Assembly (NCBI GenBank): GCA_026826555.1
Contig: JAKSZT010033094.1
Coordinates: forward strand, 1,829,015-1,893,014
Direction: 5' to 3'
Origin: Tolypeutes matacus
Lineage: Eukaryota > Chordata > Mammalia > Cingulata > Chlamyphoridae
DNA length: 64,000 nt
Each line of letters starts with the position of its first letter. Positions within the stretch are counted from its first letter, which is position 1. The notes under the pieces were generated by a model that was not told where the DNA came from, searched no databases, and saw only the letters and a list, made by a program, of their open reading frames with translations. Both the position numbers and the translations under genes were made by a program. Shown here one piece after another: positions 54,090 to 64,000 of this stretch.

Positions 54090-57000
54090 ACCCAAAGAAA
54101 ATATAGCTGAAGTAAGAAATTCATTGCGAGTAATAACACTGAATGTTAATGGATTAAATTCACCACTCAAGAAACACATATAGGCAGAATGGATAAGGAA
54201 ATATAATCCATCTATATGCTGTCTACAAGAAACCCACCTTTGACCCAGGGATTCAAGGAGGCTGAAAGTGAATGACTGGAAAACAATTTTACAAGCTAAC
54301 AATAGCCAAAAAAGGCAGGAGTAGCTATTCTAATATCAGACAAAATAGACTTTAAATGCAAAACTATTGTAAGACACAAAGATGGACACTATATATTAGT
54401 AAAAGGGGTAATCTCTCAAGAAGAGAGAACAATCATAAACATTTATGCACCTAATCGGGGTGCTTCAACATAGATGAAGCAAACTCTGGAAAAACTAAGT
54501 GGAGAAATAAATGCCTCTACAATTATAGTGGGGGACTTTAATACACCATTATGATAATGGTGTATTAAACAGAACATCCAGACAGAGAATCAATAAAGAA
54601 ACTAAGGCACTCAACAATACATAGAGGACCTAGACCTAATAGAAACATACAGAACACTACACCCAATACAGCAGGATTTACATTCTTCTCGAGTGCACAT
54701 GGATCATACTCCTGGATAGACCACATGCTAGGCCAAAGAACAACTCTCAATGAATTCAGAAAGATTGACATTATACAAAGTAATTTCTCTGATCACAATG
54801 GAATAAAATTGGAAATCACTAAGGGCCAGAGAAACAGATTAGGCACAAGGATATGGAAGTTAAACAACACACTCTTACACAAACAGTGGGTCAAGGAGAA
54901 AATCACAAAAGAAATCAGTAACTACCTTGAAACTAATGAAAACGACAACACAACATATCAAAACCTATGGGATGCAGCAAAAGCTGTCCTGAGAGGGAAG
55001 TTCATAGCCATAAATACATATATTAAAAAACAAAAAAGAGCTAAAATTGAAGACCTAACTACAAACTTGGAGGAACTGGAAGAACAACAACAAACTAAAC
55101 CTAAAAGAAGTAGAAATAGGGAAATAACAAAGATGAGAGCAGATCTAAATGAAATAGAGAATAAGAAAGCACTAGAAAAAATAAACAAAGCCAAAAGCTG
55201 GTTCTTCAAGAAGATCAATAAAATTGACAAACCGTTAGCCAGACTAACAAAGAAAAAGAGAGGACAGATGCAAATACACAAAATAAGGAATGAGCAAGGG
55301 GATATCACTACTGACCCCACAGAATTACAGTATCATAAGAGGATACTTTGAAAAATTATATGCCAACAAGAATGATAATTTAGAGGAAATGGACAAGTTT
55401 CTAGAAATGCACAAACAGCCTACATTGATGAAAGAAGAAATTGATGAACTCCACAGTCCAATTACAAGTAAAGAGATAGACTCAGTCATCAAAAACCTCC
55501 CAACTAAGAAGAGCCCAGGACCAGATGGCTTAACAGCTGAATTCTACCAAACCTTCCAGAAAGAGCTAACACCAATTCTGCTTAAGCTCTTCCAACTAGT
55601 AGAAATAGGAAGAATATTGCCTAACTCATTTTATGATGCCAGCACTACCCTAATACCCAAACCAAACAAAGATAGCACAAGAAAGGAATATTACAGACCA
55701 ATTTCTCTAATGAACCTTGATGCTAAAATCCTCAACAAAATACTTGCTAATCACTTTCAACAATATAGCAAAAGGATTATACACCATGACCAAGTGGGTT
55801 TCTTCCCGGGTATGCAAGGATGGTTCAATATAAGAAAATCAATCAATGTAATACACCATATAAACAGATTGAAAGAAAAAAGTCACATGATCATCTCTAT
55901 AGATGCAGAAAATACATTTGACAAAATACAGCACTCTTTCCTGATAAAAACACTGCAAAAGGTAGGAATAGAAGGAAACTTTCTGAAAATGATAAAGGGT
56001 ATATATGAAAAACCCAAAGTTAACATCATCTTCAATGGTAAAATCCCAAAACCTTCCCTCTGAGATCAGGAACAAGACAAGGATGCCCACTATCACCACT
56101 CCTATTTATCATTGTCTTAGAAGTACTTGCTCAAGCACCGAGGCAAGAAAAAGATATAAAAGGCATCCAAATTGGAAAAGAAGAAGTAAAAATTTCATTA
56201 TTTGTAGATGACATGATCTGATACATAGAAAGCCCTGGGAAATCGACAACAAAGCTTCTAGAACTTATAAAGGAGTTACAGTAATTTTGCAGGCTCTAAG
56301 ATCAATGCTTAAAAATAAGTAGCATATCTGTACACCAGTAACGAGCAATCTGAGGAGGAAATCAAGAAAAAAATACCATTTACAATAGTAATTAAAAGAA
56401 TCAAATACCTAGGAATAAATTTAACTAAAAATGTAAAGTATATACAGAAAACTACATAACACTGTTAAAGGAAATAAAAAAGACTTGACTAAATGGAAGA
56501 ATATTTCCTGTTCATGGATAGGAAGACTAAACATCATCAAGACGTCTATCCTACCCAAACTAATCTACAGATTTAATGTAATCCCAATAAAAATCAACAC
56601 TATTTTTTAAGGAACTGGAAAAACTAACGACAAAACATATTTGGATAGGTAAGAAGCCTGAATTGCCAAAGACATATTGAAAATCAATGAAGTTGGAGGT
56701 ATCACATTACGTGACTTTAAAACATACTACAAAGCTACAGTGCTCAAAACTGCATGGTATTGGCACAAGGGTAGACATACTGATCAATGGAACTGAGTTG
56801 AGAGTTCTGATATAGATTCCCGCATATACAGTCATCTGATATTCCACAAGGCCATCAAGCCCACTCCTTGGGAGAGAATGGCCTCTTTAACAAGTGGTGC
56901 TTGAAGAACTGGATATACATATCTAAAAGAATGAGAGAGGAATACCCTCTCACACCTTATACAAAAATCAAGTCAAGATGGATCAAAGATCTAAATATAA

Positions 57001-57430
57001 GAGCCAAAATCATAAAGACCTTGGAAGATAATGTAGGGAAGCATCTATAGGACCTTGTAATAAGAAATGGTTTCGTGAACTTCAAACCCAAAGCATGAGC
57101 AGCAAGAGAAAAAAATAGGTAAATGGGATCGCCTCAAAATAAAAAAAACTTCTGCACCTCAAAGGACATGATTAAGAAAATAAAAGGCAGCCTACCCAGA
57201 AGAATTGAAAGCAAAGACACGAACAGATATATGCACACCAATGTTCAGAGTGGCATTGTTCAGCATTGCCAAAAGTTGGAATCAACCCCGGTGCCCATCA
57301 ACAGATGAATGGATAAACAAAATGTGGTACATACATACAATGGAATATTACTCCGCTGTAAAAAGGAATAAAGTGCTAACACACGGAATAACATGGATGA
57401 ATCTTGAGGACATGTATGTTGAATGAAGCA
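54090..57430 (+). pseudogene. L1 ORF2 pseudogene
   Basis: Endonuclease remnants at 54,130-54,760 are out of frame (TLNVNGLNSPL, NIYAPN). A 208-codon open block at 54,725-55,351 covers the EN-RT linker ([20 protein letters not shown]). A 257-codon block at 55,290-56,063 covers the RT fingers and palm, with [30 protein letters not shown] and the motif A-like [11 protein letters not shown]. Motif C reads FVDD (56,201-56,212) where active L1s have FADD, and a stop follows two codons later. C-terminal residues at 57,205-57,426 include CPSTDEWINKMWYIHTMEYY. At least two frameshifts and a ~450-bp deletion kill it. Confidence 0.9.
54537..54569. other. Perfect 16-bp inverted repeat (hairpin) in ORF2
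   Basis: TTTAATACACCATTAT, then G, then ATAATGGTGTATTAAA. Sister copies read CACCATTATCACCATTAGAC here (antisense at about 7,190-7,215 and 16,330-16,360), so the right arm replaced normal sequence. Confidence 0.9.
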
Positions 57431-60162
57431 AGCCAGGCATTGAAGGATGAACACTATATTATCTCACTGATTTGAATTGAGGAAAGTGAGTAGTCTCTGA
57501 GAGCCATTGTCTGAAAGATATGTTAACAGGGGAGAGAAAGAGAAGAGTAGGTTGTGAGCCATCACCCATATGGACATAATCTATGGTAAAATGTTAGAGT
57601 ATAGTTGCATATTGAAGGATAGGACAGGTGGGTGGTGATATTACTGGGTTTGGTGGTGCAGCGTCGACAGGTGGGTAGATTAGGAAGGGCGGGTTAGAAT
57701 ACGAAGGATACTGGGGGGAGAGTTGGGAGGGGGAGTAGGTGAACATGGGATTTGTGGGTATGATGTTGAAAGTGCAGGAGTGGGAATGCTCTTATGGCAG
57801 TATGACAAGGTAGTGTCACTGGTTGAGGGTGTAGGTTGGGGGGCATTCAGGAAGGGGTGCATCTGGAGTAGGCTTCTGGGGATGTGTGAGTGTTCATCCT
57901 GTCATAATGTGTTGTGTCAGGGAGAGGAGACCCACACAGTGGGTGGGAATTATATGGACCCCCATCTTTGGGAGAACTGATTTACCCAGAAACAAACAGG
58001 TGGATGTCTCTTAGAAGCAAGGGTGGATCCTAATAGGGGAGGATATTCAGCATGTCAAGACCTCTTGTTGCATGTAACTATGAATCTTCTCATCCAATGA
58101 GTCAAGACAGGGGAGTGTCATGTGCCCGAGGGGAATGGGGAGGGAGGAACAGAAAAGATGAAACAGGGGTTATTTAGTGCTCATGGGAAATGTTTTCATT
58201 ACCTTACAGTAATGGACACAGGATATGATAAATATAATAACAAATTATTAAACTGTACCGTCTAAATTGTAAACTATACTGTAAACCATTAACAATGTTT
58301 AGTAGCTATGTTTCACTATCTGTATAACAGTTATAACAATGCTACCATCGACACACACACAAAAATAATAAAGGTTTTAATGTGGGGTGAGGAAAGGGGA
58401 AGGAGGTTGGGTATATGAAAGTCTCTAATATTCTGTGTGTGACTTTGCTGTGACCTAAAACTTCTTTGAAAATTAAAGGAAAATTTGGGAGACACTGGGG
58501 AGTGAGAGGGGGAAGGTGCTGTGTTATAGACTGGACACTCGGGAATGCAGTGATAAAAGGAAAAATAACAATAATTTTCTTATTAAATTTTTTTCCCCAT
58601 TATTTGAATGTCCCAATCCTTTAACTTTATTTTATTTTTAGTTTTTTTTTCTGAGTTTCCATGTTTTTTATCTCTTTCATTTAAGCTTATCATTATTATT
58701 TCATTTTCCTATTAATTGTATTTGGCTATTATATGGGCTTCATCTTCAAGGAAGGTTTAGATCATATAAGGATTACAATGGGGGCAGCAGAGGATCATTG
58801 ATGGGGGGTGTCTGGGATGGGGGCTTCATGGGAGGAAGTTCACCTGAATATACATGAAAGATATATAAAATTGTTCAAATGATCAAGGGATGGGGCATGA
58901 TCACGGTGGGTAGACAATCACTCAATAAATGAGGGAATACTGAATTCCCAGCCTGGAGAGCTCTGCCACATTCTCCAAGGGAGCAGCAACAGTCCCCCAA
59001 GCAGGGGCAGTGTCTGGCAAAGGAGGAGGGTCCACTGATGGGTTCTTGTTATTGATGACTAGCCTTATGAGTCTTTGCTCTTGTAATCGAAACTTAGCCT
59101 ACTGTTAAGGATTGCCACCTGAGAGCCTCCTTGTTGCTCAAATGCTGCCTTTCTCTAAGCCAAACTCAGCATATGAATGCATTACCTTCCCCCCAGCGTG
59201 GGACATGACTCCCGGGGATGAGCCTCCCTGGCAACGAGGGATTAATACCAAGTGCCAACTGGCAATATGACTGGAAAAAGACCTTGAATAAAAGGTGGAA
59301 AAGGTAAAGACAAATGAGTTCATGTGGATAAGAGACTTTAAGGAGAGTTGGGAGGTCATCCCAGAGGTAACACTTACACATACCTCAGTAGGATCTCATA
59401 GAACAGCAAAATGGATATCACCCCACACAGAGGGGTTCTTGAGGGCTCTGGAGACACCTAGGTCCTATATATGGGGGTATAGCTCAGAGATTGATGCCTT
59501 ATCAGTGGGCTCTACTTTGGAATCTGTGCTCCTGAAAGTGACAGAGTTGGACTCAAATAAGTCCTACCTGCATATGGTCCATCATTCCCTTCTATTCAAA
59601 CCTATATGTGATACTGGTGTTTGTAGGTGTACTTCCAGAGACTGGAGCCTCTGGCCTGCCCATGTGCCAGCTGTGCCTGGAATCTCGGTGGAGCTGCAAC
59701 TCCTACTCTACAGCTCAATGGACTCACCCAAGTCATATGGTGAGAAGATGATGATTGACAATGGCCATCCCAGGGAAGGGAGAGAGCCTGCAGCTGCAGG
59801 CAGGATAATCCCATCCACCATATCCATGGGATATAAGCCCCCTCTTACTTGGAGGTGGAGTGGACATCACCATCCCAAACTCCTCAGGACTGGGGGAAGA
59901 ACTATGGACTGGAGTGGACTTAGTGGTATTCTGTTGTAGACATATTGTGATTCAAGCAATGGAAGAAATTACAACAGTGAGGTGGAGCCAGTGACCACTG
60001 GACACTTTTGGGGCAGGGAAGGGAAAAGCAGTTGTAATACAGGTGCTTTTTCAGGACTTGGGAATTCTGAGTAACATTACAAGGACAGATATAGGCCATT
60101 TTACATCAGCATATACCATGCAGAACTGTGTGGGAAAGAGTGTGGTCTACAATGTGAAATAT
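57430..60162 (+). mobile_element. L1 3' UTR, ~2.7 kb, lacking 3' terminus
   Basis: Colinear with L1 #3 (10,640-12,930) but with an extra ~400 bp at about 57,690-58,080, so it is the fuller version. G-rich tracts occur at 57,712-57,740 and 58,384-58,420. No coding domain; the 214-codon frame at 59,295-59,939 is not conserved in the homologous frame of L1 #3. Confidence 0.85.
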
Positions 60163-63100
60163 GGTCCATGTGAAAACTCTATAGTGGTTAGTTTTGAACA
60201 CTATATAAAATAAATGCTTTTTTCAATGCTATATAATTATATTGACATACTATCAATGTTAAAATACAGAACTCAATGAACTGAACCACACTATCATGAT
60301 TAGTTTGGAAACTAAGTAAAATTCATGCTTTATTGAGGGTTTTATATTTTGACAGTGAACTGTGAAAACACTATCAATATTAGTTTTGAAAGTAAGAAAA
60401 TACATGCATTTTTGAATGCTATGTACTTGTTTCCTTACAATCAATGTTAATAGAAAACTCACTTTGTGAACTTTAAAACACTATATTGATTAGTTTTGAA
60501 TACAAAGTTAAATACATGTTATTGAGTGCTATATACTTATGTTGACTTACAATCAATGTTAAAACACTGGAATCACTAGTGATCTGTGAAAATGTTATCA
60601 TAATTTGTTTTGAACTATAAGGAAAATCCGTGCTTTTTTGCATGCTATTTACTTATATTGACTTACAATCAATGTTGAAACACAGAATTCACTAAGATTT
60701 ATGAAAAATACATGCTTTTTGAGTGCATTGTATTTATATTGACTTACTATCAATGGTAAGACACAGAGCTCAGTTAAATGCAAAAACATTATCATGAATA
60801 GTTTTGGAATATAAGTAAAATTCATGTTTTATTTAGTGCTATTCACACATTGACTTACCATCAATGCTAAAACACAGACTCACTTAGTGAGCAGTGAAAA
60901 CTCTTGTGGTTTGTTTTTAAAAAATATGAAAAACACCCACTCTTCTAGTGTAATGTACTTATATTGACTTACAATCAATGTTTAAACACAGAACTCAGTG
61001 AACTGCAAAAATATTATCATTAATAGTTTTGAAAACAAGTGAAATTAATGTTTTATTGAATACTATATACTTATATAGACTTACAATCAATACTAAAACA
61101 CAGATTTCACTTAGTGAACTGCAAAAGCACTATCATGATTAGTTTTAAAAACTATGTAAAAGACATGTTGTATTGAATGCTATGTACTTATAGAGCCTTA
61201 CAATCTATGTAAAAACACAGAACTCACTTAATAAACTGTGAAAATACTATAGTGATTAGTTTTGAAAAATATTTGAAATACATGCTTTATTCTGTGCTAT
61301 GTACTTATATTCACTTACAAAAGAGTTAAAACACAGAACTTAGTGAACTGTGAAAACACTATAGTGGTTAGTTTAGAAAACTAAGTAAAACACATGCTTT
61401 TTAAATTGCTCTGTAATTATATTGACTTACAATCTATATTAAAACATAGTAATCACTTAGTGAACTGTGAAAACATACAGAGATTAGTTTGGAAAATTAT
61501 GTAAAATACATGCTTTATTGAGTGCTATATACTTATATTAACTTAAATCAGTGTTAAATCACCGAACTCACTTATTGAACTGCAAAAACTCTATCATTAT
61601 TAATTTTGAAATCTAAATAAAATATGTGCTTTATTGAGTGCTATGTACTTATATTGAGTTACAAGCAATGTTAAAGCACAGATCTCATGGAACTGTGACA
61701 ACACTATAGTGATTAGTTTGGAAAATTACATAAAATACATGCTTTATTGAGTGCTGTGTACTTATATTTACTTATAATCAATGTTAGAACAAAGAACTCA
61801 CTTACTGAACTGTGAACTATTGTGAGTCTTTAAAAATTATGTAAAAGGATGCTTTATTGTGTGGTATGTACTTATATTGACTTACCAACGTTGTTAAAAA
61901 ACCAAACTCACTAGTGAACTGCAAAAATGCTATCATGATTGGTTTTGAACACTAACTAAAATACATCCTTTATTGTGTCTATGTAATTATTTTGAATTAT
62001 AATCCATGTTAAAACACAAAGAACTTAGTGAGCTGTGAATACACTACAGTTATTAGTCTGGTAATCTATGTAAAATACACACTGAATTGAATGCCATGTG
62101 CTTATACTGACTTACAGTCAATGTTAAACACTGAACTCACTTAATGAACTATGAAAACACTATCATGATTAGTTTTGGAAAACTAAGTAAAATACATGCT
62201 TTATTTAGTACTATGTATTAGTATTGAATTACAGTCAGTGTTAAAACACAGAAGCCATTTAGTGAACTGTGAAAGCCCTACCATGGTTAGTTTTGAAATC
62301 TTAGTAAAATACATGCTTTATTGAATGTTATGTATATGTATTGACTTACAATCAATATTAAAACAGAGATCGCACTAAGTGAATTTTGAAAACACTACCA
62401 TTATTAGTTTTGCAAAACTAAATAAAATGCTTGCTTAATTGAATGCAATGTACTTGAATTGACTAACAATCAATGTTAAATCACAGTACTCAGTGAACTG
62501 AAAAACATTATCATGATTAGTTTTGGAAACAAAGTAAAATTCATGCTTTACTGACTACTATATACTTATATTGAATTCCAATCAATATTAAAACATAGGG
62601 GATGGATGTGGCTCAAATGGTTGGGTGTCCGTCTCCCATATGGAGGGACCTGTGTTCGATCCCTGGGACCTCCTGATTAAAAAAAAAAACAAAAACAAAA
62701 ACAAAAAAAACAAGAAAATATTAAAACACAGAACTCACTTAGTGAACTGTGAAAACTCTTTATGATTAATTTTGAATAGTAAGTAAAATATATGCTTATT
62801 TGAGTTCTTTTTATTTATATTGATTTAAAAATCAGTGGTTAAACACAGAACTCAGCAAATTGCATAAACACTATTCTGATTAGTTTTGAAAACTAAGTAA
62901 AATACATGCTTATTTGTGTGTTATATAATTATATTAATTTACACTCAATGTTAAAACACAGAAATCACTTAACAAAAGGCTAAAACACTATAGTGATTAA
63001 TTTGGAAAAATATGTAAAATACAAGTGTAATTGAGTTTCAAGTATTTGTATTGACTTAGAATCAATTTTAAAACACAGATCTCACTTAGTTAATTGTGAA

Positions 63101-63604
63101 AACACTCTTGTTATTCCTCTGGAAAATTATGTAAAAACCATGCTTTAGATAGTGCTATGTTCTTCCATTGACTTACAATCAATGATAACACACAGAACTC
63201 AGTGAACAGTGAAAGCTCTTTATGATTAGATTTGAAAAGTAAGTAAAATACATCCTTATTTGAGTGTTATGCAATTATATTGACTTAAAATCAATGTTAA
63301 AACACAGAACCCACTTAATGATGGCTAAAATACCGTAGAGATTAGATTGGAAAACTATCTAAAATATGAGCTTAATTGAGTGCCATGTATTTGTATTGAC
63401 TTAGAATCAATATTAAAACACAGAACTCAGTTAACTGTGAAAATACTATTGTGATTAGTTCACAAAGCTGTGTATAATACATGCTTTATGTAGTGCTATG
63501 CACTTCTAATGACTTCCAATCAATGTTAAATCATAGAACTCACTTGTGAACTGTGAAAACACTTTAATGGTTAGTTTTTAAAATGATGTAAAATACATGC
63601 TTTT
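60163..63604 (+). repeat. Satellite array A3, ~117-bp monomer
   Basis: About 29 monomers in the same orientation as A1 and A2. It resumes at TGAAAACTCTATAGTGG, about 14 bp further along the monomer than where A2 stopped (…CACAGAGCT). Some monomers are shortened (81 bp between landmarks 60,660 and 60,741). Confidence 0.92.
62599..62714 (+). mobile_element. SINE inserted in satellite
   Basis: GGGGATGGATGTGGCTCAAA and TGTTCGATCCCTGGGACCTC form a short tRNA-like head; the tail is (AAAAAC)n. AATATTAAAACAYA is duplicated on both sides (62,585-62,598 and about 62,716-62,729), so the target was a satellite monomer. Confidence 0.88.
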
Positions 63605-63634
63605 TAAAAAGGGAGAGCCAAGATGAGACACACC

Positions 63635-63689
<55 letters not shown>
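63605..63689 (+). mobile_element. SINE remnant with (AAAAC)n tail at satellite edge
   Basis: A short GGGAGAGCCAAGATGAGACA head-like piece is followed by 12 or so AAAAC-type units (63,640-63,688). The satellite stops exactly at its start. Confidence 0.55.
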
Positions 63690-63900
63690 GGAACTAAGGT
63701 GGTGTGTAGTTGGTAGGATGCCTCTCTCCCACATCAGAGATTCCATGGATCGAATCCCAGTGAAGACAAGAGGAGAAGTATGAGAAGAGAGGGCAGGAAA
63801 TGGACACAGAGAGTTGCTCAGTGAATGGACATAGAAAGAGCAAAAATGGGTAAAAGTAAATAAATAAATAAATAAAATATAAATAAATAAATCCTTTAAA
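63690..63900 (+). mobile_element. tRNA-derived SINE, plus strand
   Basis: GGAACTAAGGTGGTGTGTAG and ATGGATCGAATCCCAG form a head like the second half of the dimeric SINE at 34,555. The body GAAATGGACACAGAGAG and the tail AAATAAATAAATAAATAA follow, ending AATCCTTTAAAAA. Confidence 0.8.
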
Positions 63901-64000
63901 AATGTATAGGGGAGGAAGATAGTTAGCAGTAATACTTTGATGATGCTCTTTCATGATTTATTAACAAAGGTTTCACAACAATGTAGGGTGTTTGTGGGGG
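63901..64000. other. Window edge, nothing recognised
   Basis: No satellite beyond the SINEs within the remaining 100 bp. Confidence 0.5.

Larger units (their letters stand above)
52805..60162 (+). mobile_element. Near-complete L1 (end of 5' UTR, ORF1, ORF2, 3' UTR), plus strand
   Basis: The last ~250 bp of 5' UTR begin at about 52,805, followed by ORF1 (53,054-54,033), ORF2 (about 54,090-57,430) and a 2.7 kb 3' UTR. A ~450-bp deletion at about 57,192 removes part of the ORF2 C-terminus. The element stops at ATATGGTCCATG with no poly(A), about 300-400 bp short of the normal 3' end, and satellite A follows at once. All frames are disrupted. Confidence 0.9.

Noticed and set aside
53054..57430. 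Coding-competent L1
   Set aside because: ORF1 stops at codon 113, ORF2 has several frameshifts, a stop after FVDDMI and a ~450-bp deletion.
59295..59939. 214-codon frame in the L1 3' UTR as a possible captured gene
   Set aside because: The homologous stretch in L1 #3 (12,090-12,720) is broken in the same frame and I see no domain, so there is no sign of conserved coding.

Overview
This window is a mammalian, repeat-dense, gene-poor stretch of chromosome. I see no intact host gene. Most of the 64 kb is LINE-1 (L1) sequence, tRNA-derived SINEs, endogenous retrovirus pieces and, from about 43.4 kb onward, a satellite DNA. The SINEs have a tRNA-like head (GATGTGGCTCAAGTGGTTGA and variants), a body with repeated 'GAGCTGGCCCA' phrases and an AAATAAATAAATC-type tail. 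From memory these match the DAS-type SINEs of Xenarthra (sloths, anteaters, armadillos), and the dimeric form at 34.3 kb looks more sloth/anteater-like than armadillo-like. That is recognition, not a search result.

Layout. 0-1.9 kb: two SINEs and non-genic sequence. 1.9-17.4 kb: two old minus-strand L1s lying end to end (1.9-8.4 and 8.66-17.4 kb). The second is split by a 3 kb plus-strand L1 bounded by a perfect 16-bp target-site duplication. 17.4-21.1 kb: a decayed class I-like endogenous retrovirus (pol, env tail, 3' LTR), invaded by a GC-rich processed retrocopy of an unidentified polyadenylated RNA (18.59-19.37 kb). 21-26 kb: AT-rich non-genic DNA with an L1 tail and a MaLR-like LTR. 26.6-29.5 kb: a shattered C2H2 zinc-finger pseudogene cut by SINEs and an L1 3' end. 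30.5-33.5 kb: a minus-strand L1 made almost only of 3' UTR. 34.2-35.6 kb: a MaLR-like LTR carrying SINEs. 35.6-39.5 kb: three L1 5' ends, two plus and one minus, around an assembly gap; the minus one is strikingly CpG-rich. 39.7-42.5 kb: a second copy of the retroviral LTR (minus strand) and a MaLR LTR with internal region.

43.4-63.6 kb is the most unusual part. It is a ~117-bp satellite present in two diverged subfamilies in opposite orientation (about 72% identical by eye after reverse-complementing). The inverted block (49.94-52.80 kb) sits inside the 5' UTR of a near-complete L1 that runs from 49.40 to 60.16 kb. The satellite on the two sides of this L1 is almost in phase, as if the L1-plus-inverted-satellite composite entered one monomer of a continuous array.

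The L1 family here has a very long 3' UTR (about 3 kb) with G-rich tracts. It exists in two forms that differ by an extra ~130-bp AT-rich 3' extension. Nothing here works as a pathway or operon; the record is one of nested insertions and rearrangements. Two runs of exactly 100 N (38,788-38,887 and 50,244-50,343) are placeholder gaps. All family names, boundaries and identities were read by eye without alignment tools.
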